Part shown: positions 34,959 through 43,240 of the stretch, in pieces
How positions within the stretch are numbered: the first letter of the stretch is position 1
How the letters are laid out: each line of letters opens with the position of its first letter
From: Desulfobacteraceae bacterium UBA2245
GTDB lineage: Bacteria; Desulfobacterota; Desulfobacteria; Desulfobacterales; UBA2245
Assembly (NCBI GenBank): GCA_002347265.1
Contig: DDYB01000002.1
Coordinates: forward strand, 1-64,000
Direction of reading: 5' to 3'
Length of the DNA stretch: 64,000 bases
Notes under the pieces: generated by a model
The model's database searches: none
What the model saw: only the letters and a program-made list of their open reading frames with translations
What the model was told of the DNA's origin: nothing
Position numbers and translations under genes: made by a program

Positions 34959-35714
34959 ATGAGAGCGTTTAAAGAACATCCTTCAGATATCGCACGGGCC
35001 GCCGAGCGTTATATTGAAGCCATGCACGCGGCTGAAAAGGTGCCGTCGGGTTTTCCCCAGGTGCTTTATCTTTTTGTTGAATACCTGAGCCTTCATATCG
35101 ATGAAAACACCTCAAAAAATCCGGATCGCCTTCTTTGCAGCAACTGGACGCAGTGCTCGGCGAAAATGATTTCCGGATTCACCGACCACTGGATGCCGCA
35201 GGTTATTCTCAACAATGTTCTGGCGATTCATGCCCCGTCAATCCTGCGCAGATGGATGATCTGGTGTTATAAACATGGCTATTTCCCCCGATCGTCCTTG
35301 AAAAATTATCTCAGCGTTCTTCCCAGGGAAAAGGGCAGGGATATTGAACGGCTTATCACGGCCAGCGAACTGCTCCACGAACTCCATTGCCCGGACAAGG
35401 CTCTGTGGAAAGAAAAACGCGACAAGGTCATTCAGCTGAATCTCAGAAAATCGTTCCAGGAAGAGATGTCGGGCCGCATGATCCTTACGGCGCTGAATGT
35501 GGACAAAGCCTTTTTTCAAACTCAACAAGGCATTTCCGTGGGGCCCGTGCTGCTCGGCAAATCCCTTGTCCGGCTTCTAAAAATAGGGGATATTTTACAA
35601 GTTGAAATCGCACGTTTCGGCGCTTGCTGGCATGTTCTCAACAGCGGCGCCGTCTTTGCCGGGGATGCCGTGTTTGCCCGCCCGTTTTTCATCAACACAG
35701 AGCCGGAGCTTTAG
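34959..35714 (+). CDS. Unknown protein, paralogue B of the NudC-flanking pair
   Basis: The protein has 251 residues from ATG 34959, which lines up with paralogue A. It shares HPSDIA, LYLFVEYL, CSNWTQCS, IHAPSILRRWMIWCYKHGYF, LPREKGRDIERL and a C-terminal GISVGPVLLGKSLVRLLKIG block with the 33222 product. It lacks a stretch of about 20 residues present in paralogue A near residue 35. It starts 25 nt after nudC, so it may be on the same transcript. No catalytic residues are evident. Confidence 0.75.
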   Translation: MRAFKEHPSDIARAAERYIEAMHAAEKVPSGFPQVLYLFVEYLSLHIDENTSKNPDRLLCSNWTQCSAKMISGFTDHWMPQVILNNVLAIHAPSILRRWMIWCYKHGYFPRSSLKNYLSVLPREKGRDIERLITASELLHELHCPDKALWKEKRDKVIQLNLRKSFQEEMSGRMILTALNVDKAFFQTQQGISVGPVLLGKSLVRLLKIGDILQVEIARFGACWHVLNSGAVFAGDAVFARPFFINTEPEL

Positions 35715-35850
35715 CCGGATGCTGAAAAGCTTCGCCTGAAGCCCCCAGCCAGCCTTGCGCGCCTCTTAAACTCAAATATTCTTGAATATGCCGCGTTCGC
35801 CGTATCGTCGCGCGCCTTGCCAGGCGACCTGATTTTTTTTAAACAGCCAG
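35712..35850 (-). repeat. Decayed third copy of the MITE-like repeat
   Basis: Read on +, GCTGAAAAGCTTCGCCTGA, CTTGAATATGCCGCGTTCG and GTCGCGCGCCTTGCCAGGCG match the reverse complement of copies at 11718 and 30284, with many substitutions and lost termini. It directly follows the stop of paralogue B. Confidence 0.6.
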
Positions 35851-35950
35851 CCGGGTGAAGACGAAATTCATCAGCCGCCCTGGCTCCACTCATTTTTTCA
35901 ATGAATTACGCGCAAGAGAGAATAACAAAAATGAAATAAAGCAACCGCGT

Positions 35951-35968
35951 ACAAACAAAAGTGTTTGT
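35951..35968. promoter_or_regulatory. Candidate operator palindrome upstream of amt
   Basis: ACAAACA (35951-35957) and TGTTTGT (35962-35968) form an inverted repeat with a 4-nt spacer, followed by a further TTTGT. It lies about 65 nt upstream of a sigma-54 promoter, a place fit for an enhancer-binding protein site. The matching protein is not known. Confidence 0.35.
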
Positions 35969-36032
35969 TTGTCAGGAAGTCTATGGAGGATCATTTTAAA
36001 TAACTATTTGATAACACAATTTATATATGCTT

Positions 36033-36048
36033 TGGCAGGCCCTTTGCA
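36033..36048 (+). promoter_or_regulatory. Sigma-54 (RpoN) promoter of amt-glnK
   Basis: TGGCAGGCCCTTTGCA matches the -24/-12 consensus TGGCAC-N5-TTGCA with correct GG-to-GC spacing. The amt start codon is 73 nt downstream. This fits nitrogen control of ammonium transport through an NtrC-like activator. Confidence 0.85.
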
Positions 36049-36120
36049 ATAGCTGCGGTTGAAAGTTGAAGATCGGTTGAATACCGAAATTTATTGACTG
36101 CAAAAGGAGGTTGCAAGAGC

Positions 36121-37338
36121 ATGATTAATTCCGGAGATACGGCCTTTATGCTTGTTTCGGCAGCGCTGGTGATGTTTATGACGCCCGGTCTGGCGCTTTT
36201 TTACGGAGGCATGGTTCGGTCGAAAAACGTGTTGTCCACGATTGTTCAGAGCTTCATCTGCCTTGGCGTGGTATCCATCATCTGGGTTTTTTATGGATAT
36301 TCTTTGGCCTTTGGTCCGGATGTAAAGAGTTTTATCGGAAATCTGGACTGGGCATTTCTCAGGGATGTAGGTCCTTCGCCGGGCCCTTATGCCGAAAGCA
36401 TACCGCATCTGGTATTTTGCGCCTTTCAGCTGATGTTTGCCATTATTACTCCAGCCCTGATTACGGGGGCTTTTGCGGAACGGATGAAATTTTCCGCGTT
36501 TCTGCTTTTCAGCATCCTGTGGACCACCCTGGTCTATCTGCCGATATGTCATTGGGTCTGGGGCGGTGGATGGATCGGAAAAATCGGCGCCCTTGATTTC
36601 GCAGGCGGAACGGTTATTCACATCAACTCCGGTGTGGCGGCGCTGGTATGCGCCTTGATGATCGGAAAACGAAGAGGATGGCGGCGGGACATCTTCATGC
36701 CGAACAATCTGTCCATGACCGTGCTGGGCGCGAGCATCCTGTGGTTCGGCTGGTTCGGATTCAATGCGGGCAGCGCCTTGTCCGCGGGCGAAACCGCAGC
36801 GGTGGCGTTTGTAACTACGCAGGTTTCCGCCGGGGCGGCGGCGGTATCCTGGATTATCGCCGAGTGGCTGCTTCACGGTAACCCCACCACGCTGGGGGCA
36901 GCCTCGGGCGCGGTGGCCGGTCTGGTGGCCATTACGCCCGCCGCAGGCTTTGTGGGGCCGGTTCCGGCCGTCTTCATCGGGCTTGTCGCGGGCGCCTTGT
37001 GCTATGTCGCTATAATGTTGAAAAACCGTTTTGGTTATGACGACGCCCTGGACGTGGTGGCTGTTCATGGAGTGGGCGGTTTCTGGGGTTCTGTGGCAAC
37101 AGGTCTGTTTGCTTCTACGGCCATAAATTCAGCGGGGGCTGACGGGCTGTTTTATGGAAACCCGAAGCTGGTCGTTGTTCAGATTGCGGGCGCATTTGGC
37201 GCCATGGCATATTGCGCGCTGATGACCTTTGTCATCATGAAAATCATCAAGGCCCTTGTGGGAATTCGAATTTCAGAAGAGGGGGAGGTGCAGGGCCTGG
37301 ATCTTTCGCAGCACAGCGAAGTCGGCTATAGCTTATAA
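36121..37338 (+). CDS. amtB: Ammonium transporter AmtB
   Basis: The protein has 405 residues and about eleven membrane helices. Ammonium-transporter signatures are clear: FMLVSAALVMFMTPGLALFY, GGMVRSKNVLST near residue 32, the HWVWGGGWIGKIGALDFAGG segment with a pore His, and a late VVAVHGVGGFWGSVATGLFA. The ATG at 36121 is preceded by AAAAGGAGG 11 nt upstream. It is driven by the sigma-54 promoter and followed 18 nt later by the PII gene, which would regulate it. No signal peptide is obvious. Confidence 0.96.
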   Translation: MINSGDTAFMLVSAALVMFMTPGLALFYGGMVRSKNVLSTIVQSFICLGVVSIIWVFYGYSLAFGPDVKSFIGNLDWAFLRDVGPSPGPYAESIPHLVFCAFQLMFAIITPALITGAFAERMKFSAFLLFSILWTTLVYLPICHWVWGGGWIGKIGALDFAGGTVIHINSGVAALVCALMIGKRRGWRRDIFMPNNLSMTVLGASILWFGWFGFNAGSALSAGETAAVAFVTTQVSAGAAAVSWIIAEWLLHGNPTTLGAASGAVAGLVAITPAAGFVGPVPAVFIGLVAGALCYVAIMLKNRFGYDDALDVVAVHGVGGFWGSVATGLFASTAINSAGADGLFYGNPKLVVVQIAGAFGAMAYCALMTFVIMKIIKALVGIRISEEGEVQGLDLSQHSEVGYSL

Positions 37339-37356
37339 TTTAGAGAAGGAATCGTT

Positions 37357-37695
37357 ATGAAAAAGATTGAAGCAATCATCAAACCGTTCAAACTCGATGA
37401 TGTCAAGGCCGCCTTGAATGAAATCGGCATTCAGGGCATGACCATTCAGGAAGTTAAGGGATACGGTCGTCAGAAAGGACACAAGGAGATCTACCGTGGT
37501 GCGGAATATTCGGTTGATTTTATTCCCAAGGTCAAGATTGAAATCGTGGCGCCATCCGAAATGGTTCCGGTAGTGATTCATGCGATTCGGCAGGCAGCCA
37601 ACACGGGCAAGGTCGGAGATGGTAAAATTTTTATCATGCCCGTTGAGGAAGCGATTCGCGTTCGTACCGGCGAAAGAGGAAAGAGCGCCCTTTAA
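37357..37695 (+). CDS. glnK: Nitrogen regulatory protein P-II (GlnK/GlnB)
   Basis: The protein has 112 residues, the standard PII length. The T-loop Tyr51 is present in EIYRGAEYSVDF, preceded by KGYGRQKGHKE. The ATP-binding signature GKVGDGKIFIMPVEEAIRVR follows. PII would read glutamine, 2-oxoglutarate and the energy state and block AmtB directly. Linkage to amt favours the GlnK role over general GlnB. A strong terminator follows the stop. Confidence 0.95.
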   Translation: MKKIEAIIKPFKLDDVKAALNEIGIQGMTIQEVKGYGRQKGHKEIYRGAEYSVDFIPKVKIEIVAPSEMVPVVIHAIRQAANTGKVGDGKIFIMPVEEAIRVRTGERGKSAL

Positions 37696-37699
37696 AAGA

Positions 37700-37730
37700 A
37701 ACGCCGGGGGGCATTCCCCCGGCGTTTGTT
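37700..37730 (+). terminator. Intrinsic terminator of amt-glnK
   Basis: AACGCCGGGGG (37700-37710) pairs with CCCCCGGCGTT (37716-37726) over a 5-nt loop, followed by TGTT. Confidence 0.88.
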
Positions 37731-37793
37731 AAAATCCGGATGTGATCGTATGGCCATCTGAAAAAAGGATGCGGATGCTTGATCTGGCGACGA

Positions 37794-39278
37794 TCACCAG
37801 TCGTAGATGATTTCCCATTGATTTTCAAAGGCCGGATCATCTGGGCTGTACTGTAAGAACTGCGTTTTTCCGGTTCCCGGTCCGGTTCCCGAACCTTTTT
37901 CCCAGTATCGCTGAACGATGGCGGGGACCGGGTGGCTCCGCTCTGCGTCGCGGGCTGGTTCAGCAGACTGTTTGAGCCAGATTTCCTTTTCCTCGATTAC
38001 CTTCCACATCTTTCCCGTTTTTTTATTTCGAAGCATTTCTCCGACGCGGGGAAGTCCTTTTTTGGCCCGAAGATCCTTGAATCGATAAGGAGACTGATCA
38101 CCGTAATCCAGAATTTTTTCTCCAAGTATCTGGGTCGCTACCGCACCGATCGGAGCGGTCAGCAGTATGGACAGAACGGCCACGGCCAGAATCACCTCGC
38201 CCGATGCCATTCCGGCTGCCAGGGGAACAGCGCCGATGGCGGCCTGCACCGTTGCCTTGGGAATGTAAGCCACAACGCAGAAAATCTTCTCTTTCCAGGT
38301 CAGGGGAGTTCCGGACAGGGAAACATAGGTGCCGGCGCTTCTGAAAACCAGGCCGAAGAGGATCACCAGACTGCCGGCAAGACCGGCTTTTAAGGCGACT
38401 TGAATGTTGACCTGGGCGCCGACCAGAACAAAAAGCAGAAGTTCGGCAAACACCCAGAGTTTTTTCAGCTTCTGAGAGATGATGTGGGCGATGGCTTCTG
38501 ATTTTTCGAGGATGATGAAGCCGATGGCCATCACACTGATCAGGCTCGCCATGGGAAGGACCTCGCGGCTGACGTCTTCCAGCCAGGTCAGGGTGATGGC
38601 AACTCCCATTAACACCAGCGTGCGCTTGGGAGGACGCCAGTTGTATCGGCAGAAGAGTCGATAAAGACAATACCCGGTCAGCAGCCCTACGGCGATGCCG
38701 ACGATAATGGATACCGGAATTTCGGCCAGCTGAACCAGAAACCGGCTTTCCTGGCCTCCGTGCATGCCGAGTAACGAGGTGAACAAAACTATGACGAATA
38801 CGTCGTCGAGGGACGAGGCGCTTAGTATCAAGGTGGGGATTCCCTTCTTGGCGCCTCGGCCGCGATCCATGAAATCGATCATCAAAGGGACGACCACTGC
38901 CGGCGATACGGCGGCCAGAATGCATCCCAGTATGGCTGCGTCCAGCAGGGTTATATTCAGCAGCGCCGGAGCGATCAGCATAATTCCGAAAATTTCGAAA
39001 AGCGCCGGTACGCAGCTCATGATCATGGCTGCGCGTCCGACCTGGCGCAGTATGTCACGGCGGAGTTCAAATCCCGCACGCAGCAGGATGACGATCAGCG
39101 CCATCTTGCGAAGGTCTCCGGATACTTTCATCATTTCAGGGGAAATGAGCTGCAGGGCGTAGGGCCCTGCCAGAACTCCGATCAGCAGCATGCCGACCAG
39201 GCCGGGAAGTTTGAACCTTCTGAACAGGTGGTCTGAGAGCAGCCCCAGCATGATAATTACCGCCAAACTGAAAGCCAT
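37794..39278 (-). CDS. Cation/proton antiporter (CPA family)
   Basis: The protein has 494 residues. About twelve hydrophobic helices fill residues 1-395; the soluble C-terminal tail (about 395-494) has no clear TrkA-N or TrkA-C domain. The N-terminal half shows LPGLVGMLLIGVLAGPYALQ and the AAVSPAVVVPLMI segment. A substrate-site pair is likely in SASSLDDVF near residue 160. It would exchange Na+ or K+ for H+ at the inner membrane. Which cation cannot be told. A structured region upstream (39511-39616) may belong to its leader or to the neighbouring gene's end. Confidence 0.87.
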   Translation of the reverse strand: MAFSLAVIIMLGLLSDHLFRRFKLPGLVGMLLIGVLAGPYALQLISPEMMKVSGDLRKMALIVILLRAGFELRRDILRQVGRAAMIMSCVPALFEIFGIMLIAPALLNITLLDAAILGCILAAVSPAVVVPLMIDFMDRGRGAKKGIPTLILSASSLDDVFVIVLFTSLLGMHGGQESRFLVQLAEIPVSIIVGIAVGLLTGYCLYRLFCRYNWRPPKRTLVLMGVAITLTWLEDVSREVLPMASLISVMAIGFIILEKSEAIAHIISQKLKKLWVFAELLLFVLVGAQVNIQVALKAGLAGSLVILFGLVFRSAGTYVSLSGTPLTWKEKIFCVVAYIPKATVQAAIGAVPLAAGMASGEVILAVAVLSILLTAPIGAVATQILGEKILDYGDQSPYRFKDLRAKKGLPRVGEMLRNKKTGKMWKVIEEKEIWLKQSAEPARDAERSHPVPAIVQRYWEKGSGTGPGTGKTQFLQYSPDDPAFENQWEIIYDW

Positions 39279-39510
39279 GGCAAAATTCCCTCAATCAATA
39301 AAGTGGCGTATTGAAATTTCGGGTACTTTATATCGATGGCCAATCGTGTCAAGCTGATTTTATATCAGCTTTCCGGTGGGTTTGTCGCCGGAGGCTTGTT
39401 TGAGGGCGGATCATTGAAGCGTTTTGACTTTGCGGGCGGCGGTAACAGATCACCGCTTTGCAGAACACGCCGAAGCCGAACGCGGTCATGGTTTAAATGC
39501 GGATTTTGTC

Positions 39511-39578
39511 TGTATAGGATTTTATCCGGTCTGAAGGTTGATCCGTTCCAGACCGGCCGCAGGATGCGACCCTATACA
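39511..39578 (-). other. Nested inverted repeats in the antiporter leader region
   Basis: An outer pair TGTATAGG (39511-39518) and CCTATACA (39571-39578) encloses CCGGTCTG (39526-39533) and CAGACCGG (39549-39556). On the - strand this would lie downstream of a terminator and upstream of the antiporter start. It could be a structured leader RNA, but no known riboswitch consensus was recognised. Confidence 0.35.
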
Positions 39579-39616
39579 AAAAGTCCGGCCTGCGGCGGGC
39601 CGCACACCGGACTTTT
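39579..39616 (-). terminator. Intrinsic terminator of the 39661 gene
   Basis: AAAAGTCCGG (39579-39588) pairs with CCGGACTTTT (39607-39616). An inner TGCGG/CCGCA stem extends it. On the - strand the hairpin is followed directly by TTTTT. Confidence 0.75.
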
Positions 39617-39660
39617 CAACGGGTTTGAGAATTGAATTCTTGATATAAAACGCGGTGGGT

Positions 39661-40167
39661 TCAGAACATTTTTTCTATGCTCGACTTCATGTCATTCCAA
39701 TTAAACTGCCTGGCCAGATCCATGGCCTCGCTTTCCGAAATCCCCTGGTATGAGATGGCGAACATGGCCCCCTGAGTTTCTTTCTGAACCAGAAAAACCG
39801 TCACATTGCCGGAATTTTCCTTTTTTTCGTGAACCGTGTAGACTTTGAATCCGTCCATGTCGCGCATATTCATCGTGGCGTCATCGGATTCGGTGCGCAT
39901 GGTTTCCATTGGGCCCTGGGGCATTGCCTGATTGCCGATCATGATCATGGCCTCCAGTTCTCTGGAATCCCGGGTGTAGCTTCTTACGGCGTTGATCATT
40001 TTATATGCGCCCATGTCCATGTTCATGCCTTCGGCAGGTTCGGCGTTCCAGCCTTCCAGGTCAATCAAAAACGGGGTGAGCTGTTGGTAGTCCTGAGCGC
40101 GGGTGGACGCAGGCGCAAAGACAAGGGCAAAGGCAAGCAATAGGCCAGCAACCGTTAACCGATTCAT
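39661..40167 (-). CDS. Secreted hypothetical protein (168 aa)
   Basis: A signal peptide (residues 1-24, MNRLTVAGLLLAFALVFAPA, cleavage near TRA) precedes a Met-rich mature protein (GMNMDMG, MRDMDGF). A strand-rich centre reads SRELEAMIMIGNQAMPQ, and the C-terminus is helical (AMDLARQFNWNDMKSSIEKM). AGGAGGAG precedes the ATG. No family was recognised. The Met content could reflect metal binding, which is speculation. A strong terminator follows. Confidence 0.7.
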   Translation of the reverse strand: MNRLTVAGLLLAFALVFAPASTRAQDYQQLTPFLIDLEGWNAEPAEGMNMDMGAYKMINAVRSYTRDSRELEAMIMIGNQAMPQGPMETMRTESDDATMNMRDMDGFKVYTVHEKKENSGNVTVFLVQKETQGAMFAISYQGISESEAMDLARQFNWNDMKSSIEKMF

Positions 40168-40193
40168 TTTCTCCTCCTGTGATTTTGTGATAT

Positions 40194-40505
40194 TTGTCTG
40201 TAAAATTTCAAGTAAAAAAGACTATAAAAGAATTCTGTACAGAGTTCCAGAAAAACAAATGGATGCGCTTGAATGCACCCGGTTTCCTGCTCCGGGAAAC
40301 ATGGACGTACGACGCTGAGATATGCTGCGGCCGCTATACGCCTTCATGGGTCAGGCTGCTTCCGGATGATCAGGGCGGCATTCGCCTGGGCGCTGCAAAC
40401 CTGGATGTTTTTTTGTACGATGATCTGATCAGGCGCGATAGGAACTTTGCGCGAGAAGCAGAGCAGATTTCCGAAAACAAAAGGGCGGATGTTCCGCCCT
40501 TTTAA
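40194..40505 (+). CDS. Possible small protein (103 aa), uncertain
   Basis: The frame begins at TTG 40194 (a shorter version could start at ATG 40263) and reads LNAPGFLLRETWTYDAEICC, WVRLLPDDQGGIRLGAANLD and a helical acidic end. It lies in an otherwise empty gap. No good ribosome site precedes it, no domain is recognised, and its end overlaps a terminator hairpin. It may be a real but unknown gene or a chance frame. Confidence 0.35.
   Translation: MSVKFQVKKTIKEFCTEFQKNKWMRLNAPGFLLRETWTYDAEICCGRYTPSWVRLLPDDQGGIRLGAANLDVFLYDDLIRRDRNFAREAEQISENKRADVPPF
40479..40503. terminator. Bidirectional terminator downstream of the Spy-like gene
   Basis: AAAAGGGCGG (40479-40488) and CCGCCCTTTT (40494-40503) pair over a 5-nt loop. 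T-runs form on both strands. Confidence 0.8.
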
Positions 40506-40532
40506 ATGTTTCCAATATAAATCCAAAACGGA

Positions 40533-40985
40533 TTAGTGAAAACGATGATATTGCTTGCCATTACGGCATTCCCGGTTGTCTCCCCACCGGTGTCCTCCGC
40601 TTCCGAGAGCGGGGTCGATCTTTTTCATCTCAAGACGGTGCTCCAATCGCATCTGGTCCATCTTGCTGTTGAGCTCCGAGATTTCCTTCTGGATCGAAGC
40701 CGCTGCAGCCGCATCCGGATTTTTTTTGGCGAATTCGGCTCTCAGGAAAAGCTCTTTTTCATGAAGCTGCTGGCGAACATCCTGGGTTACGCTGTAAAAT
40801 TTAGCTCTTTCTTCGTTCAATTTCTGAATCTGTTCATCGGTTAATTGGATTCCCTGCATATGCGGACATCGATTCTGCCATCCCCGGTCATCCCCGCGCC
40901 GGTCGGCAGCGGCCACGGTCGCCGAACCGATGATGGCAAGGGCGGCCAGCACAGCCAGTGATTTTCCTGTTAATAATCTCTTCAT
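40533..40985 (-). CDS. Spy/CpxP/ZraP-like periplasmic protein
   Basis: I start it at the third of three consecutive ATG codons (40985), which is 7 nt after AAAGGAGG. This gives 150 residues with a signal peptide cleaved near VAAA. The LTDEQIQKLNEERAKFYSVT segment is the LTxxQ-type motif of the Spy/CpxP family, and the body is an all-helical Asp/Glu/Lys-rich chain. The C-terminus is rich in His and Cys (HRWGDNRECRNGKQYHRFH), and an N-terminal RCPH also could bind metal. Zinc binding as in ZraP, or chaperone activity as in Spy, are both plausible. Confidence 0.8.
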   Translation of the reverse strand: MKRLLTGKSLAVLAALAIIGSATVAAADRRGDDRGWQNRCPHMQGIQLTDEQIQKLNEERAKFYSVTQDVRQQLHEKELFLRAEFAKKNPDAAAAASIQKEISELNSKMDQMRLEHRLEMKKIDPALGSGGHRWGDNRECRNGKQYHRFH

Positions 40986-41580
40986 CATCATACCTCCTTT
41001 GTTGAATGAATTTGCAGGATCTTCTGACCATAGGGATTAGCAACGGGCGTGCCATGATGGAAAAGACGAGCTAACCACCTGAAACAGATACAAAAAAACG
41101 TAAGGATAATAAAAGCAGGTTCGATATCGCCGGAAAATATGGATACTTTGTATTCGGTTTTCTGGATTGATTGAAAAAATCGGATATAAAATATCCATAC
41201 GGGTCAGCCGGCGCCGAAAATTTCAGGGGCCGATCCGCAGGATGCGGTCCGATCATGAGATATGGAACCGACGACGGAAGGAAGTTCCGCGATTCCGCCC
41301 CCGGTTGGATATTGCCCGGTTTTTATTTGAAAAACATGTTGACAAAACCGGTTTGCACTGTAAAGAAAAACCGGTGAAAAGCCATTCTTCCGGATCGTTC
41401 CGGCTTGGAAAACAAAAGCTTCAGGAACAATTCAGAAGGCGGCCGACGATTTCAGCGGGCCTTGAATCCGCTATGCCGAGATAAAAGGAGCGGTTGCTTT
41501 TCTGTTTAGAACCGACGAGAAATAAGCCAATGAATCAGCGCGATTAAAATGGCGCTGAATAATTATCAGGAGGATTGATG
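40986..41580. other. 595-bp gap upstream of pdxS, no gene seen
   Basis: An inverted pair TATGGATA (41136-41143) / TATCCATA near 41195 and a TTGACA at 41339 without a good -10 are visible. Frames on + up to 105 codons show no domain. Nothing here can be supported as a gene. Confidence 0.4.
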
Positions 41581-42498
41581 ATGAATTCCGAAACAACCGC
41601 CGATGCCCGAACAGCCGACGATGCCGGCAAAATTCTGGTAAAAAGGGGACTGGCTCAAATGCTTAAAGGCGGGGTAATCATGGATGTGGTTACGCCCGAT
41701 CATGCTGTTATTGCGGAAAAAGCAGGTGCAGTCGCGGTGATGGCCCTGGAGAGGGTGCCGGCCGATATCCGGGCGCACGGCGGTGTCGCCAGAATGTCGG
41801 ATCCCGGCCTGATCCGGGAAATCATGCAGGCTGTATCCATTCCCGTAATGGCCAAATGCCGTATCGGTCATTTTGTCGAAGCCCAGATTCTTGAGGCCAT
41901 CGGGGTTGACTATATCGATGAGAGCGAGGTGCTGACGCCGGCCGATGAGATGTACCATGTCAATAAACATAATTTCAGGATTCCGTTTGTATGCGGGTGC
42001 CGCAATCTGGGCGAAGCCCTGCGCCGCATCGGCGAAGGGGCGGCGATGATTCGAACCAAGGGCGAAGCCGGAACCGGAGATGTGGTGGAGGCGGTCCGTC
42101 ACGCCCGGTCGGTTCTGGGAGAAATCCGAATGCTTCAAAACAAGGCGGATGAAGAATTGATGTCCTATGCCAAAGAGATCGGGGCGCCTTACGAGCTTGT
42201 CAAGGAAACCAAGGCTCTGAAACGGCTGCCCGTGGTAAACTTTGCCGCCGGAGGAATCGCGACTCCCGCCGACGCCGCTTTGATGATGCAGATAGGAGTG
42301 GACGGCGTGTTCGTGGGATCCGGAATTTTCAAAAGCGGTGATCCTGCCAGGCGTGCCAAAGCCATCGTGGAGGCAACCACGCATTATTTGAATCCGGATA
42401 TTCTGGCCAGGGTCAGCGAGAATCTGGGGGAACCCATGGTCGGAATCAATGTCGGCAGTCTGGATCCGAAAGAGCAGCTGGCCCAGCGGGGGTGGTAG
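41581..42498 (+). CDS. pdxS: Pyridoxal 5'-phosphate synthase subunit PdxS
   Basis: The protein has 305 residues. AGGAGG lies 7 nt before ATG 41581; ATG 41578 and TTG 41575 are also possible. PdxS signatures are GLAQMLKGGVIMDVVTPDHA, the substrate-Lys region IPVMAKCRIGHFVEAQ, EAIGVDYIDESEVLTPAD, and NFAAGGIATPADAALMMQIG. It condenses ribose 5-phosphate, glyceraldehyde 3-phosphate and ammonia from PdxT to give PLP. pdxT follows about 100 nt downstream. Confidence 0.97.
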   Translation: MNSETTADARTADDAGKILVKRGLAQMLKGGVIMDVVTPDHAVIAEKAGAVAVMALERVPADIRAHGGVARMSDPGLIREIMQAVSIPVMAKCRIGHFVEAQILEAIGVDYIDESEVLTPADEMYHVNKHNFRIPFVCGCRNLGEALRRIGEGAAMIRTKGEAGTGDVVEAVRHARSVLGEIRMLQNKADEELMSYAKEIGAPYELVKETKALKRLPVVNFAAGGIATPADAALMMQIGVDGVFVGSGIFKSGDPARRAKAIVEATTHYLNPDILARVSENLGEPMVGINVGSLDPKEQLAQRGW

Positions 42499-42600
42499 CG
42501 CGGGATTGATGCCATGAAATTTTGCGGTTTACTATGCCCGGTGCTGTCGGCGTTTCGGAATGATTAAGATCTTTTCTTCTGAAGACAAACGGAATGTACC

Positions 42601-43176
42601 ATGAAGATCGGTGTATTGGCGCTCCAGGGGGCGTTCAGGGAACACATGACGATATTGCGCCGGCTTGGAGCGGATGTTGTTGAGGTCAGATTGCCGGAAG
42701 ATTTGCGCGATTTAGATGGATTGATTCTTCCTGGCGGCGAAAGCACCACCATTGGAAAGCTTGCCGCTGCGTATGGCCTGATCGATTCCTTGAAAAGATT
42801 TGCCCAGGATAGACCGGTCTGGGGGACTTGTGCGGGAATGATTCTGATGGCCGGGAAAATAGATTTCGACCAGCCGCGTTTAGGGTTCATGAATATTGCG
42901 GTGCAGCGAAATGCCTTCGGCCGGCAGGCGGACAGCTTTGTGGAGGATTTACGGATTTGCGTTTGGAAGGATTCCGAGCGTCATCCTTTCCCGGGCGTAT
43001 TCATTCGTGCGCCCAAAATTCTCGACTCAGGCGAGGGGGTTGAGGTGATTGCCCGTTTGAGTGACGGAACAGCTGTCGGGGCTCAGGAGGGAAAATGGCT
43101 GGCAACGGCTTTCCATCCGGAATTAACGCAAGACATGAGGTTTCATCGGTATTTTATTGATATCGTTAAAAATTAA
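42601..43176 (+). CDS. pdxT: Pyridoxal 5'-phosphate synthase glutaminase subunit PdxT
   Basis: The protein has 191 residues. Class I glutaminase features: LQGAFREHM at the start, LPGGESTTIGKLA, the nucleophile Cys in GTCAGMILMA near residue 79, and the late His/Glu pair in FHPELTQD. It releases ammonia from glutamine and channels it to PdxS. The ribosome site is weak. It is cotranscribed with pdxS. Confidence 0.95.
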   Translation: MKIGVLALQGAFREHMTILRRLGADVVEVRLPEDLRDLDGLILPGGESTTIGKLAAAYGLIDSLKRFAQDRPVWGTCAGMILMAGKIDFDQPRLGFMNIAVQRNAFGRQADSFVEDLRICVWKDSERHPFPGVFIRAPKILDSGEGVEVIARLSDGTAVGAQEGKWLATAFHPELTQDMRFHRYFIDIVKN

Positions 43177-43240
43177 TATAAATGATATTTATAAATGATC
43201 AGGGAGAATGGTTGCTGCCTGATCCGGAGGCTTTGCAGCG

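Larger units (their letters stand above)
35715..36120. other. 406-bp region between paralogue B and amt
   Basis: It holds the decayed MITE-like repeat (35712-35850), an A/T-rich tract, the palindrome at 35951-35968 and the sigma-54 promoter at 36033-36048. I see no gene in it. Confidence 0.6.
39279..39660. other. 382-bp gap with two hairpins, no gene seen
   Basis: A 99-codon frame on + has no recognisable domain or ribosome site. The content of note is a nested stem at 39511-39578 and the terminator hairpin at 39579-39616. Confidence 0.45.

Noticed and set aside
39336..39635. 99-codon frame on + between the antiporter and 39661 gene
   Set aside because: It overlaps the hairpins and has no ribosome site or domain.
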